Below are positions 16,965 to 25,326 of a stretch of 64,000 bases of DNA, one piece after another (position 1 is the stretch's first letter; each line of letters begins with the position of its first letter). Origin of the DNA: Erythrobacter sp047872805 (GTDB taxonomy: Bacteria > Pseudomonadota > Alphaproteobacteria > Sphingomonadales > Sphingomonadaceae); assembly GCF_047872805.1 (NCBI RefSeq), contig NZ_JBLQUK010000001.1, forward strand, positions 715,807 to 779,806, written 5' to 3'. Both the position numbers and the translations under genes were made by a program. Below the pieces are notes generated by a model. It was not told the origin of the DNA. It ran no database searches and saw only the letters and a program-made list of their open reading frames with translations.

Positions 16965-17127
16965 ATGCTTATCGGCTACGCACGGACATCGACGGTGGAC
17001 CATGTGGCGGGGTTGGAGGCGCAGGAGACGGCGCTCGCTGCAACGGGTTGCACCAAGCTGTTCTGCGAGCAGGCGAGTTCGGTCGGCCAGCGGGACCAGC
17101 TCGATGCGGTGCTGAACTTCGTGCACT
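16965..17127 (+). pseudogene. Serine resolvase/invertase N-terminal fragment
   Basis: The first 53 or so residues match the N-terminus of small serine recombinases: MLIGYARTSTVDHVAGLEAQ with the nucleophile at S9, then GCTKLFCEQASSVGQRDQLD and LDAVLNFV. The homology stops near 17125, before the rest of the catalytic domain and the DNA-binding part (about 130 residues missing). Beyond that the frame runs antisense to the VirB2-like gene. It is therefore a truncated remnant of a mobile element next to type IV secretion debris. Confidence 0.82.
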
Positions 17128-17484
17128 TTAATCGCCGCCTCTCACCGAAGCTCGCGAATACGGACTATTTTCCGACGGTGGCAACTTCTCTCGAGGCTGC
17201 ATTTTCTCGCGGTCGAACACAACTTGAACTGGCTGCCTGGGTTCGCCAACACTCCCCATCAGCGCCGCGGCAATCGAGGAAGCCCCGAACAATACAAAGC
17301 AGCCCAGAATGACCCGAATACTTCCGGCCATCCGCACGCGTCCAGTCAGCATCATGAACCCGGCTATCGCCACCGCCACGATCGCGAGCGCGGTTGCGAT
17401 TTCGCCAAGCACCAGCGCTTCGACCCAATCGAGTGACGTGCCGATACCGACCTCTGCTTGTGTCTCGAACAGACTACCACGCAT
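17128..17484 (-). CDS. VirB2/TrbC-like pilin of a type IV secretion system (orphan)
   Basis: The 118-residue product resembles VirB2-type conjugative pilins: a first hydrophobic segment (about residues 26-48) ending in GFMMLTGRVRM and a second one RVILGCFVLFGASSIAAALMG, the usual pair of helices. The C-terminal 35 residues are charged and unlike the family and may come from read-through into the neighbouring resolvase fragment. It lies 18 nt downstream of the virB11 fragment, the order of trbB-trbC in conjugation loci. No VirB3, B4 or other partners are present, so it is almost certainly non-functional. Confidence 0.65.
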   Translation of the reverse strand: MRGSLFETQAEVGIGTSLDWVEALVLGEIATALAIVAVAIAGFMMLTGRVRMAGSIRVILGCFVLFGASSIAAALMGSVGEPRQPVQVVFDREKMQPREKLPPSENSPYSRASVRGGD

Positions 17485-17501
17485 GTCCCCATCCCTCCGC
17501 T

Positions 17502-17824
17502 CTAGCCCGCCACCAGCACCTGGCTCACCCGCCGGATGCCGCTGCGCCGTTCGAGCTGCACAAACACATCGACACTCTCGCGCACATAATGCCGCACATC
17601 ATCGCGGCTGAGCTTCGATCCGGCCTGCAGCACCAGCAGAGCCAGTTGTTCGGTCGCGCGCTGGGGTGTGTCGGCGTGGATGGTGGTCATCGATCCGGGA
17701 TGCCCGGTGAAGCCCCGCGCGCAGGAAGGTGAACGCCTCGATCCCGCGCAGCTCGCCAAGGATGATGCGGTCCGGTCGCATGCGCAGCGCTGCGATCAGC
17801 AGGTCCTCGGCGGTGATGCTGTCC
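17502..17824 (-). pseudogene. VirB11/TrbB-type ATPase C-terminal fragment, frameshifted
   Basis: On the minus strand the reading ITAEDLLIAALRMRPDRIILGELRG (Walker B region) from about 17824 continues to EAFTFLRA. One extra base near 17712 then shifts the frame, and homology resumes as GHPGSMTTIHADTPQRA (the histidine box) through QLALLVLQAGSKLSRDDVRHYVRESVDVFVQLER. Only the last third of the roughly 330-residue ATPase remains and the Walker A part is absent. It is a remnant of a type IV secretion or conjugation locus. Confidence 0.85.
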
Positions 17825-18089
17825 TACATCGCCTCACGGTGTTACGAACGGGGCATGGACGCCCTTCAACCCGCCAGCCATTCCCCCGCCGCGCGGGCCC
17901 TTTCGGGTGACGCTTTGCGGGCTAGGGTGGCGCTTGGGACGCACAAGGGCGACAGTCGTGCATATTCGCTTCAGGACCGTGTTCCATGTGTTCCATCGTG
18001 TAGGGTTTGTCAGCCCGGCTCGGTGCCCTCATGGCAAAAGTGGATTGACGAAACCAGGCATTCGCGACAGATGCGGCCCCGCACGCCAA

Positions 18090-18163
18090 GCGGGTGTAGC
18101 TCAATGGTAGAGCAGCAGCTTCCCAAGCTGACGACGAGGGTTCGATTCCCTTCACCCGCTCCA
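18090..18163 (+). tRNA. tRNA-Gly (anticodon CCC)
   Basis: The 74-nt segment folds as a tRNA: acceptor GCGGGTG pairs with CACCCGC (18153-18159), discriminator T, and an encoded CCA at 18161-18163. The D-stem is GCTC/GAGC, the anticodon loop TTCCCAA (18120-18126) and the T-arm GAGGG-TTCGATT-CCCTT. The anticodon CCC reads GGG glycine codons. The first pair of the anticodon stem is a G-A mismatch. Type IV secretion and resolvase remnants lie just upstream, but no repeat of the tRNA 3' end was found to mark an attachment site. Confidence 0.95.
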
Positions 18164-18217
18164 GCGCTGCGTTCCGCGCGCGGGCATGGTCTTTGCTGTT
18201 GCTCCGGGATGACTGGA

Positions 18218-19252
18218 TCACGCGGTTTGCCGGACCACCAGATGCGGCGGCAGCACCAGGCTTTCGGTGTCCTCCCCTGCCAGACGGCGCAGCAGGAGTT
18301 CGACCAATCCCTTGGCCCCGGCGGCAATGTCCTGACGGATCGTGGTCAGCATCGGCACAGTCTGGCTGGCGATGGGCAGATCGTCATAGCTCACCACCCG
18401 GATCTTTTCCGGCACGGCAATGCCGCGCTTGCGCATTTCCTGCAGACAAGCAGCGGCAATCGCATCGGTTGCAACAAACAGCCCGTCAATTTCATCGGCA
18501 ATTGTGGCCAGATGCGCGGCAATCTCGGCTGATACCTGATCGGGGGACAAATGGGTGCGTAAACACCGGATCGGAACCCCATGCTTGCCCGCAATCTCCA
18601 CCGCGCCCGCATAGCGCGCGGCAAATTCGATCGGGTCCGGGTCGCCGAGAAAGGCGAGGTTCCTCGATCCTGCCGCGATCAGACGTTCCGCAGCCAGTTT
18701 GCCGCCCAAACGGTTGTCGGTGCCCACAACGCAGTGGCGCTGCCCTTCTTGATGATTGCCCCACACCACCATGGGCAGATAGCCGTCAGCAACGTCCTCT
18801 ATCCGCTCGAACTGATCGGACTGGCCGATCACCACCACGCCGTCGATCATGCCGGAACCGATGAAGCGTTCAAGCCAGTCTTCGTCCGCGCTCGGCACGA
18901 CCCGGCGCAGCATCAGGTCATAGCCTTTTTGCGTCAGCTCATCGGCCAGATAGCCCAGCAAGGTCATGAAGAAAGTGTCGGAAATCTGCTGGCGGACATC
19001 ATGGCCGAGCGGGATCGCCACCCCGATCACCCCGGTTTTCTGGCGTCTGAGGCGGCTGGCCATCTGATTGGGGTGAAAACCGTGTTCGCGGGCAATCGCC
19101 TCAATCCGCTTGCGCGTCTTGGTGTTGACCAGGCTGTTGCCTGACAGCGCCCGCGAAACCGTGCCTGCCGACACGCCGGCGATCCGGGCGAGGTCGGTTA
19201 TCGTGCGGACAGGCCGCGGCGGTTGTTCGGGGGAGGGCGTGCAGTCGGGCAT
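18218..19252 (-). CDS. LacI-family transcriptional regulator of the sucrose locus
   Basis: The 344-residue protein has a LacI helix-turn-helix at about residues 17-45 (TITDLARIAGVSAGTVSRAL, hinge ending HPNQMASRLRRQKTG) and a periplasmic-binding-like sugar domain with GVAIPLGHD, GMIDGVVVIG, FVATDAIAAACLQEM and VSYDDLPIASQ. It should repress the transporter and TonB receptor genes until sugar is bound. It follows the MFS gene by 9 nt on the same strand, so it is probably autoregulated through the two operator-like palindromes at 20667-20706. The inducer is presumably sucrose, fructose or a fructoside, inferred from the neighbours. Confidence 0.92.
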   Translation of the reverse strand: MPDCTPSPEQPPRPVRTITDLARIAGVSAGTVSRALSGNSLVNTKTRKRIEAIAREHGFHPNQMASRLRRQKTGVIGVAIPLGHDVRQQISDTFFMTLLGYLADELTQKGYDLMLRRVVPSADEDWLERFIGSGMIDGVVVIGQSDQFERIEDVADGYLPMVVWGNHQEGQRHCVVGTDNRLGGKLAAERLIAAGSRNLAFLGDPDPIEFAARYAGAVEIAGKHGVPIRCLRTHLSPDQVSAEIAAHLATIADEIDGLFVATDAIAAACLQEMRKRGIAVPEKIRVVSYDDLPIASQTVPMLTTIRQDIAAGAKGLVELLLRRLAGEDTESLVLPPHLVVRQTA

Positions 19253-19261
19253 GAGGTGGTT

Positions 19262-20596
19262 CTATCCTGCCAGCACCTTTTGCTCTCGCGGCACGCGATG
19301 TCCAGCGTCAACGAATAAAGTGGCGAAGGCTCCGGCAATCATCAACGCGCCGCCCAGCATCAACACATTGCGCGGATCGCCGCCCAGAACCGGATTGTAG
19401 ATCAGCGGCATGGTCAAGGTCTGGATCAACATCGGGATCACGATGAACATGTTGAAGATGCCCATGTAAATCCCGTTGCGTTCTGCGGGAATGGAATCGG
19501 CCAACATGACATAGGTGTTGCCCATCATTCCCGCCCAGCCAATCCCGATGCCCAGCATCAGCGCAAACAGACCCGCAGGCGTTTCGACACCCGGTAGCAT
19601 CAGCATCGCCGCGCCCGATGCGGTCAGGCAAGCGGCATGGACCATTCGCGCGCCCAGGCGGGCGACAATCGGGATCAGCGCGAGCGCGCCGAGAAAGGCG
19701 ATGAAATTGTAGAGTGCGCCCGCTTGCTGTGTGGTCAGCGTGGCTTCACGAAAGGCGGCGCTGCCAGGGTCGCTGGTGTCGTATATCGCCCTTCCGACCG
19801 CGAATGTCACATATTGCCAATAGGCAAACATCGCATACCATTGACACAGCATTGCGACCCCAAGCTGGCGCATGGGCCTTGGCATGGTGCGGATGGCGTC
19901 GGTGATTTCGGCCAGCGTCGACCGAACAGTGAGCGGCTTGCTTTCGAGCAATTGCTGTTCGTCTTGGGTAAGCGGCAATTCGGGCACCCGCCAGACCGAC
20001 CACACGATGGTCGAGATCGACAGGATCGCGCCGATGACAAAGGCGATCCGCACAATCACCGGGATACCATTGTCGTCCAGCACATCCTGCGCAACAAAGG
20101 CTGTCAGCAACGTGGGCGCGAGATAGGACAGCGTCTGCGCCAGCCCGGTAAAGGCGCTCTGCGTCAGAAAGCCGACCGAACGCTGCGCGGGCACCAGCCG
20201 GTCCGCAACATAGGCGCGATATGGTTCCATCGTGATGTTGTTGCCAGCGTCCAGGATCCACAGCAGCGCCGCAGCCATCCACAGCGCCGAGGAATAGGGC
20301 ATGGCAAACAGGCTGATCGTGCAGATGATCGCGCCGACAAGGAAATAAGGCGTGCGGCGACCCAGCCGCGAATTGGTGCGGTCGCTCATCGCCCCGACAA
20401 TGGGTTGAACCAGCAAGCCTGTCATCGGCCCGGCAAGCCAGAGCAGCGGCATCGTCGCTTCCTCTGCACCAAGAAAGCCATAGATCGGCCCCATATTGGC
20501 CTGCTGCAATCCAAAACTGAATTGCAGACCGAAGAAGCCGATGTTCATTTCGATGATTCGCAGCAACGAAAGCCGCGGCTTTGTGGTGGTTTGCAT
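19262..20596 (-). CDS. MFS disaccharide transporter (sucrose/SLC45-like or GPH type)
   Basis: The 444-residue product has about 12 membrane helices. The N-terminus MNIGFFGLQFSFGLQQANMG and the loop GAMSDRTNSRLGRRTPYFL between helices 2 and 3 are those of cation-coupled sucrose/maltose carriers. It should bring the disaccharide from periplasm to cytoplasm. The ATG at 20596 is chosen because the signal-like first helix and basic start follow it; a longer in-frame reading runs through the operator region. It is divergent from the TonB receptor gene and upstream of the regulator, giving outer- and inner-membrane steps of one uptake route. Confidence 0.88.
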   Translation of the reverse strand: MQTTTKPRLSLLRIIEMNIGFFGLQFSFGLQQANMGPIYGFLGAEEATMPLLWLAGPMTGLLVQPIVGAMSDRTNSRLGRRTPYFLVGAIICTISLFAMPYSSALWMAAALLWILDAGNNITMEPYRAYVADRLVPAQRSVGFLTQSAFTGLAQTLSYLAPTLLTAFVAQDVLDDNGIPVIVRIAFVIGAILSISTIVWSVWRVPELPLTQDEQQLLESKPLTVRSTLAEITDAIRTMPRPMRQLGVAMLCQWYAMFAYWQYVTFAVGRAIYDTSDPGSAAFREATLTTQQAGALYNFIAFLGALALIPIVARLGARMVHAACLTASGAAMLMLPGVETPAGLFALMLGIGIGWAGMMGNTYVMLADSIPAERNGIYMGIFNMFIVIPMLIQTLTMPLIYNPVLGGDPRNVLMLGGALMIAGAFATLFVDAGHRVPREQKVLAG

Positions 20597-20666
20597 CAGG
20601 ATACCTCTCTCACGCGCGCCGCTGCCGGACGTTTCGTTGCATTTGCGTGACACAAAATCTGGCTGA

Positions 20667-20682
20667 TTGCAAACGATTGCAA
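20667..20682. promoter_or_regulatory. LacI-type operator 1
   Basis: TTGCAAACGATTGCAA is a near-perfect palindrome of the LacI/GalR kind, with the central CG step typical of this family. It lies 71 nt upstream of the MFS start and 85 nt upstream of the TonB start. It is the reverse complement of operator 2 in every base. Binding by the LacI protein encoded at 18218-19252 is inference. Confidence 0.75.
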
Positions 20683-20690
20683 GATTCTTG

Positions 20691-20706
20691 TTGCAATCGT
20701 TTGCAA
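20691..20706. promoter_or_regulatory. LacI-type operator 2
   Basis: TTGCAATCGTTTGCAA is the exact inverted copy of operator 1; the two centres are 24 bp apart, a little over two helical turns. Two sites between divergent genes would let one regulator control both the MFS-regulator transcript and the TonB transcript. Confidence 0.75.
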
Positions 20707-20767
20707 TCGACTTATGCCTTAATCCGAATCGCACGCCAACAGTGCGAAAGACCAGGAGAGAATTGTC

Positions 20768-23236
20768 ATGAAAATTCGTCACGCTTTGGCGTTTGGGGTC
20801 GCGCTCAGTGCTTTTTCTACCCCGGCTTTCGCACAGGATGCGCAAACCGGTTCGCAGGGCGCGGCGGCAGAGGGCAATGAAATCATCGTCACTGCGGTGG
20901 CGCGCGGTCAGAACCGGCTGGAAAGCTCCGTTTCGGTCAGCACGATTGGCGCCGAAGCCATTGCCAATCTTGGCGCACCATCTTCAGCCGATCTGATCCG
21001 CCAGATACCCGGTATCCGTTCGGAGGCATCCGGCGGTGAAGGCAACGCCAATATTGCGGTGCGCGGCATCCCGGTTTCCACCGGCGGCGCGCGCTATATT
21101 CAGCTTCAGGAAGATGGCTTGCCGATCCTAGAATTTGGCGACATTATCTTTGGCAATGCCGACAATTTCCTGCGCGCTGATCGCAGCGTAGCCCGTGTTG
21201 AAGCGGTGCGCGGCGGCTCTGCCTCGACCTTTGCCTCCAACGCGCCCGGTGGAGTCATCAACTTCATCTCCAAGACGGGAGAGCGCGAAGGCGGTGCGAT
21301 TCAGGGCAGCGTCGGGCTCGATTACGAAAGCTACCGGCTCGATTTCGATTACGGCGCGCCGCTGGGCGATGATCTCAGCTTCCACGTCGGCGGATTCTAT
21401 CGGACCGGCGAAGGGCCGCGGGACATAGGCTATAACGGTTATGATGGCGGCCAGATCAAGGCCAATATCACCAAAAGGTTCGATGGCGGATATGTGCGTT
21501 TCAGCGCCAAATATCTCGACGATCAGACCCCGACGATTCTGCCGCAACCGGTGTTTGTCGGCGGCACCAATGGCGACCCTGATTACAGCGCCATTCCCGG
21601 CTTCGACCCGCGCACCGATTCGCTTTACAGCCCTTTCCTGACCCCGGCTGTGACGCTGGACGGAAACAACAATGTCGCCAGTTTCGATTTCCGTGACGGA
21701 CTTTCTGTCGAAAGCCTGACCTTCGGGATCGAGAGTGAGATCGAAGTGGGCGGCGGGTGGACGCTGACCAACCGGTTCCGCTTTGCCGACAATTCGGGCA
21801 GCTTCCAGTCGCCATTCCCGGCCAGCGCGGGCGCGGCGCAGGATATTGCCGATGGCATTGGCGGCGCGGGTTCGACTATCGAATTTGCCAGCGGTCCCAA
21901 TACAGGAGCGACCGCCAGCGCGGCGACAATCGGCGGCAACGGACTGCTGACCAATGTCGTGGTGTTCAACGTCCGGCTCAACAGCCTTGATAATGTCACC
22001 AATGATTTCCGCGTGAACAAACAATTCGATTTTGGCGGAGGTTCAGCCAACTTTACCACCGGCTTCTACCTATCGCGCCAGACCATCGACACTGACTGGG
22101 TGTGGACTTCGCACGTCCAGACAGTGCAGGGCGATGGGCAGGCTGTGCTGGTCGATATCCGCGACGCGGGCGGCGGTCTGGTGACGCAAAATGGCACGGT
22201 CGGGTTCGGCGCGAGTTTCTTCGGCAATTGTTGCCGCCGGAATTACAATGTCGATTACAGCACCTATGCGCCGTTTGCCTCGCTGTCGCTGGAGCTTGAC
22301 CGGCTTACGCTCGACGCCAGCATCCGCTATGATTACGGCGATGCCAGCGGTACGATTACCGGGTCGGACAGCGGCTTTGGCATTGGCGTCACCAGCTTCG
22401 ATTTCGATAACAATGGTGTCATCAGCCCGGCAGAGGCGCAGACCAGCGTCCTGCCGCTGGGCAATGCAAGGCCCGTGAATTACGATTTCGGTTATGTTAG
22501 TTTCTCGCTCGGCGCGAACTATCTTGTCACCGATGATCTGGGCGTGTTCGCACGTTACAGTCAGGGCGGGCGTCACACCGCCGACCGCAGCCTGTTTTCG
22601 CCTGCAGTCAGCACCACTGACGGCAGCCTGCCAGGCGGTGATGCGGGTGTGGTGGCGACGGTGGATCAACTGGAGGCGGGTCTTAAATATCAGTCGGGCG
22701 GGGTATCCTTGTTCGCCACTGGCTTCTTTGCCAAGACCGCCGAAACGAATGTCGATATTGCTCCGCTGGTGTTGTTCGACACTGAATTTGAAGCATACGG
22801 CCTCGAACTCGAAGGCGCATATCGCACCGGACCGTTCAGCCTGTCTGCGGGCGTAACCTGGACCGATGCAGAGATTGTCGATGCGCTCGATGTGACGGTG
22901 ATCGGCAACACACCGCGCCGCCAGGCCGATTTCGTCTATCAGGCGACCGCGCAATATGACACCGACATGTTCAGGCTGGGCGCCAATGTTGTCGGCACCA
23001 CCGACAGCTTCACACAAGACAGCAACCAGCTCGAACTGCCTGCCTTTGCGCAGGTCAATGCCTTCCTCGCGGTGCGTCCGATTGACCGGGTCGAGATCGG
23101 GCTCAACGCGCAGAACCTGTTCGACGTCACAGGCTATACCGAGGCGGAGGAAGGTTCGATTCCGGGCAATGGTATCGTGCGCGCGCGATCAATCGCTGGC
23201 CGGACCTTACTCGCATCCGTGCGGTTTGATTTCTGA
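20768..23236 (+). CDS. TonB-dependent receptor, probable sucrose/fructoside uptake
   Basis: The 822-residue product has a signal peptide ending FSTPAFAQ, a TonB-box-like NEIIVTAV near residue 38, a plug domain (LIRQIPGIRSEASGGEG, IAVRGIP, VARVEAVRGGSASTFASNAPGGVINFISK) and a beta-barrel ending in LLASVRFDF. The terminal phenylalanine is the normal outer-membrane insertion signal. It should import an oligosaccharide across the outer membrane using TonB energy. AGGAG lies a few bases before the ATG at 20768. The operators between it and the MFS gene, and the downstream GH68 and fructokinase genes, indicate a sucrose or levan-type substrate. Confidence 0.93.
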   Translation: MKIRHALAFGVALSAFSTPAFAQDAQTGSQGAAAEGNEIIVTAVARGQNRLESSVSVSTIGAEAIANLGAPSSADLIRQIPGIRSEASGGEGNANIAVRGIPVSTGGARYIQLQEDGLPILEFGDIIFGNADNFLRADRSVARVEAVRGGSASTFASNAPGGVINFISKTGEREGGAIQGSVGLDYESYRLDFDYGAPLGDDLSFHVGGFYRTGEGPRDIGYNGYDGGQIKANITKRFDGGYVRFSAKYLDDQTPTILPQPVFVGGTNGDPDYSAIPGFDPRTDSLYSPFLTPAVTLDGNNNVASFDFRDGLSVESLTFGIESEIEVGGGWTLTNRFRFADNSGSFQSPFPASAGAAQDIADGIGGAGSTIEFASGPNTGATASAATIGGNGLLTNVVVFNVRLNSLDNVTNDFRVNKQFDFGGGSANFTTGFYLSRQTIDTDWVWTSHVQTVQGDGQAVLVDIRDAGGGLVTQNGTVGFGASFFGNCCRRNYNVDYSTYAPFASLSLELDRLTLDASIRYDYGDASGTITGSDSGFGIGVTSFDFDNNGVISPAEAQTSVLPLGNARPVNYDFGYVSFSLGANYLVTDDLGVFARYSQGGRHTADRSLFSPAVSTTDGSLPGGDAGVVATVDQLEAGLKYQSGGVSLFATGFFAKTAETNVDIAPLVLFDTEFEAYGLELEGAYRTGPFSLSAGVTWTDAEIVDALDVTVIGNTPRRQADFVYQATAQYDTDMFRLGANVVGTTDSFTQDSNQLELPAFAQVNAFLAVRPIDRVEIGLNAQNLFDVTGYTEAEEGSIPGNGIVRARSIAGRTLLASVRFDF

Positions 23237-23252
23237 CCGCTCGGAAGCAGGC

Positions 23253-23293
23253 GGGGCCAGCCGAGACCTTCCCCTTTGGCTGGCCCCATTTTT
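23253..23293 (+). terminator. Hairpin with T-run between the TonB and GH68 genes
   Basis: GGGGCCAGCC (23253-23262) pairs perfectly with GGCTGGCCCC (23278-23287), followed by ATTTTT. This is a rho-independent terminator in form. Because the GH68 and fructokinase genes follow in the same direction, it may act as a partial terminator that lowers their expression relative to the receptor. Confidence 0.8.
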
Positions 23294-23335
23294 CACGAAT
23301 GTTGTTCCCAAGCTTCAATCTCCTAAGGTAACCGC

Positions 23336-24463
23336 ATGACCACGGCCTGGACAGCAGCACATGTGCGCCTGATCGATCCGCGTCGTTTTTCCGAAGTGCC
23401 TTTGGTCAGCAGCGCTGAAAAAGGCGCACTGCAAGTGGGCCGGGTCTATTGGGACATGTGGCCCATCCAATCGCCCGATGGCCGGGTCGCAAGGATCAGA
23501 GGGCGTGAGCTGTGGATGGCGCTGAGCGCGCCCGACCGGGGTGATCCGTCGCTGCGCCATTTCGAGGCGAAGATACACCTTCTCGAGCATCGCTCCGGCG
23601 GTTGGCACGATTTCGGGCCGCTGCTCCCCGATAGCCTTGACCGCGCCGCAGTGTATGAACGCGAATGGGCCGGATCGGCGCTGTTTCACGATGGCTGCGT
23701 AACGCTTTATTTCACCGCCGCTGGCTCAAGAGAGCGCCCCGGCGGATATCAGCAGCGCCTGTGGGAAACGACCGCCGCGCTTGATGAGAGCGGGCTTCCT
23801 TCGGGCTGGTGCGCTCCGCACCCGTCGGTGAAAGACTATGGCCTGCATTACACGCCTGCCGACGCGCATGAAGGCGAGGCGGGCAAGATCAAGGCCTTCC
23901 GCGATCCGGCCTATTTTCGCGATCCTGATGATGGCGGCGAATATCTGATATTCTCGGCCTCACTCGCTGGCTCTGTCAGCGCATTCAATGGCGCGGTCGG
24001 GGCTGCGCGCAAGGGGGCTGCGGGCGACTGGCAGCTGTTGCCGCCGCTCATCGCCGCTGACGGCGTGAACAATGAGCTGGAGCGCGCTCATGCGGTGTTC
24101 CACGATGGCCGCTATTATGTCTTCTGGTCGACCCAACGCAGCACCTTTGCTCCCGAACTGCGCGGTGCGCCTAACGGATTGTATGGCATGGTGGCGGACA
24201 GTCTTTTCGGGGATTACCGTCCGCTCAACGGCACCGGCCTGGTGATCGCCAACCCGCAGAGCGAACCGTTCCAGACCTACAGCTGGTTCGTCGATGCATC
24301 CTTGCAAGTTTGCAGTTTCGTCGATTTCTGGGGCCTTGCGGGCTCTGTGCCGGAAAATAGGCATTTCGGCGGTGTGCCCGCGCCGTTGCTGCAACTGGAG
24401 ATCGACGGCGATGCCTGCGGATTGGTGCAAGGCTCTGACTCCATCGCGAGGATCGCCCGATAA
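23336..24463 (+). CDS. GH68 family fructosyltransferase/sucrase without signal peptide
   Basis: GH68 enzymes split sucrose and transfer fructose to water or to a growing fructan. All three catalytic acids are visible in the 375-residue product: nucleophile D40 in VYWDMWPIQ, transition-state D190 in FRDPAYF and acid/base E249 in NELERAHAVF. Other landmarks are EREWAGSALFHDG and FQTYSWFVDASLQVCSFVD. The N-terminus is cytoplasmic in character with no signal peptide, and the length matches a bare catalytic domain. With an MFS importer upstream and fructokinase downstream (1-nt overlap), it most likely works as an intracellular sucrose hydrolase. Levan synthesis is the alternative. Confidence 0.9.
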   Translation: MTTAWTAAHVRLIDPRRFSEVPLVSSAEKGALQVGRVYWDMWPIQSPDGRVARIRGRELWMALSAPDRGDPSLRHFEAKIHLLEHRSGGWHDFGPLLPDSLDRAAVYEREWAGSALFHDGCVTLYFTAAGSRERPGGYQQRLWETTAALDESGLPSGWCAPHPSVKDYGLHYTPADAHEGEAGKIKAFRDPAYFRDPDDGGEYLIFSASLAGSVSAFNGAVGAARKGAAGDWQLLPPLIAADGVNNELERAHAVFHDGRYYVFWSTQRSTFAPELRGAPNGLYGMVADSLFGDYRPLNGTGLVIANPQSEPFQTYSWFVDASLQVCSFVDFWGLAGSVPENRHFGGVPAPLLQLEIDGDACGLVQGSDSIARIAR

Positions 24464-25317
24464 TGCTGGGCGGGATTGAAGCGGGTGGCACCAAATTCGT
24501 GCTGGCGGTCGGCGCTTCGCCTTATGAAATCGCGGCTCGACATGTCATCCCTACCCGTGACCCGGCCACAACCCTTGCCGATGCGGCCGATTGGTTCGAA
24601 CGGCAGGGCAGGCTGTCAGCGCTGGGCATTGCGAGTTTCGGTCCTGTCGTCCTGGACCGCGCTTCACCGCGCTGGGGCCAGATCACGACCACGCCCAAAC
24701 CGGGCTGGTCAGGATGCAGCCTTGCCGGATTTTTTGAGCGTCGGTTGCAGGTGCCGGTCGGATTTGAAACCGACGTCAACGCCGCCGCCCTCGCTGAATT
24801 CGGCGCGCGCGAATCAGGTGAGAACAATTCGCTCGCCTATGTGACCGTCGGCACCGGGATCGGCGGCGGGCTGGTTATCGGCGGCGTGCCGGTTCATGGT
24901 GTCGCCCATCCGGAAATGGGTCATATGATACCGCGCCGTCATCCGGGCGACCGAGTGTTTGACGGGGTTTGCCCGCATCATGGTGATTGTCTCGAAGGGC
25001 TGGCCAGTGGACCCGCAATCACCGCGCGATGGGGGATGTCCCTGTCTGAGCTGCCCTCAAACCATGCGGCGCATGAAATCGTTGCATTCTACCTTGCGCA
25101 GCTTTGCCACACCCTGTTCGCTATGACAGCGGTGCCAATTATCGTGCTGGGCGGGGGCGTGATGCAGACAGACGGCTTGCTAGGCCGCGTCAGACAACAT
25201 GCCTCGTTGCTGGACCGGGGATATTTGCCGGGCAGCCATTGTCAGCGGATCGAGACCCCGAAACTAGGCGAGGATTCCGGTATCACGGGCGCGTTGATCC
25301 TGGCCCGGAACGCTTGA
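24463..25317 (+). CDS. ROK-family fructokinase
   Basis: The 284-residue kinase phosphorylates fructose with ATP to fructose 6-phosphate. It starts with the phosphate-binding segment GGIEAGGTKFVLAVG, has the glycine-rich VTVGTGIGGGLVIGG, the histidine/cysteine zinc-type segment HPEMGH...CPHHGDCLEGLASGPAI and the ROK C-terminal LGGGVMQ. The layout matches the Zymomonas Frk type. The ATG shares its A with the GH68 stop (TAATG), so both are translationally coupled, which fits fructose being the product passed on. Its end lies 9 nt from the stop of the convergent pilus-tip gene. Confidence 0.93.
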   Translation: MLGGIEAGGTKFVLAVGASPYEIAARHVIPTRDPATTLADAADWFERQGRLSALGIASFGPVVLDRASPRWGQITTTPKPGWSGCSLAGFFERRLQVPVGFETDVNAAALAEFGARESGENNSLAYVTVGTGIGGGLVIGGVPVHGVAHPEMGHMIPRRHPGDRVFDGVCPHHGDCLEGLASGPAITARWGMSLSELPSNHAAHEIVAFYLAQLCHTLFAMTAVPIIVLGGGVMQTDGLLGRVRQHASLLDRGYLPGSHCQRIETPKLGEDSGITGALILARNA

Positions 25318-25326
25318 ATCCTGAGC

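Noticed and set aside
17825..18089. Attachment site or small genes between the VirB11 fragment and tRNA-Gly
   Set aside because: No copy of the tRNA 3' end was found in the scar, and the short frames here show no homology or start signals.
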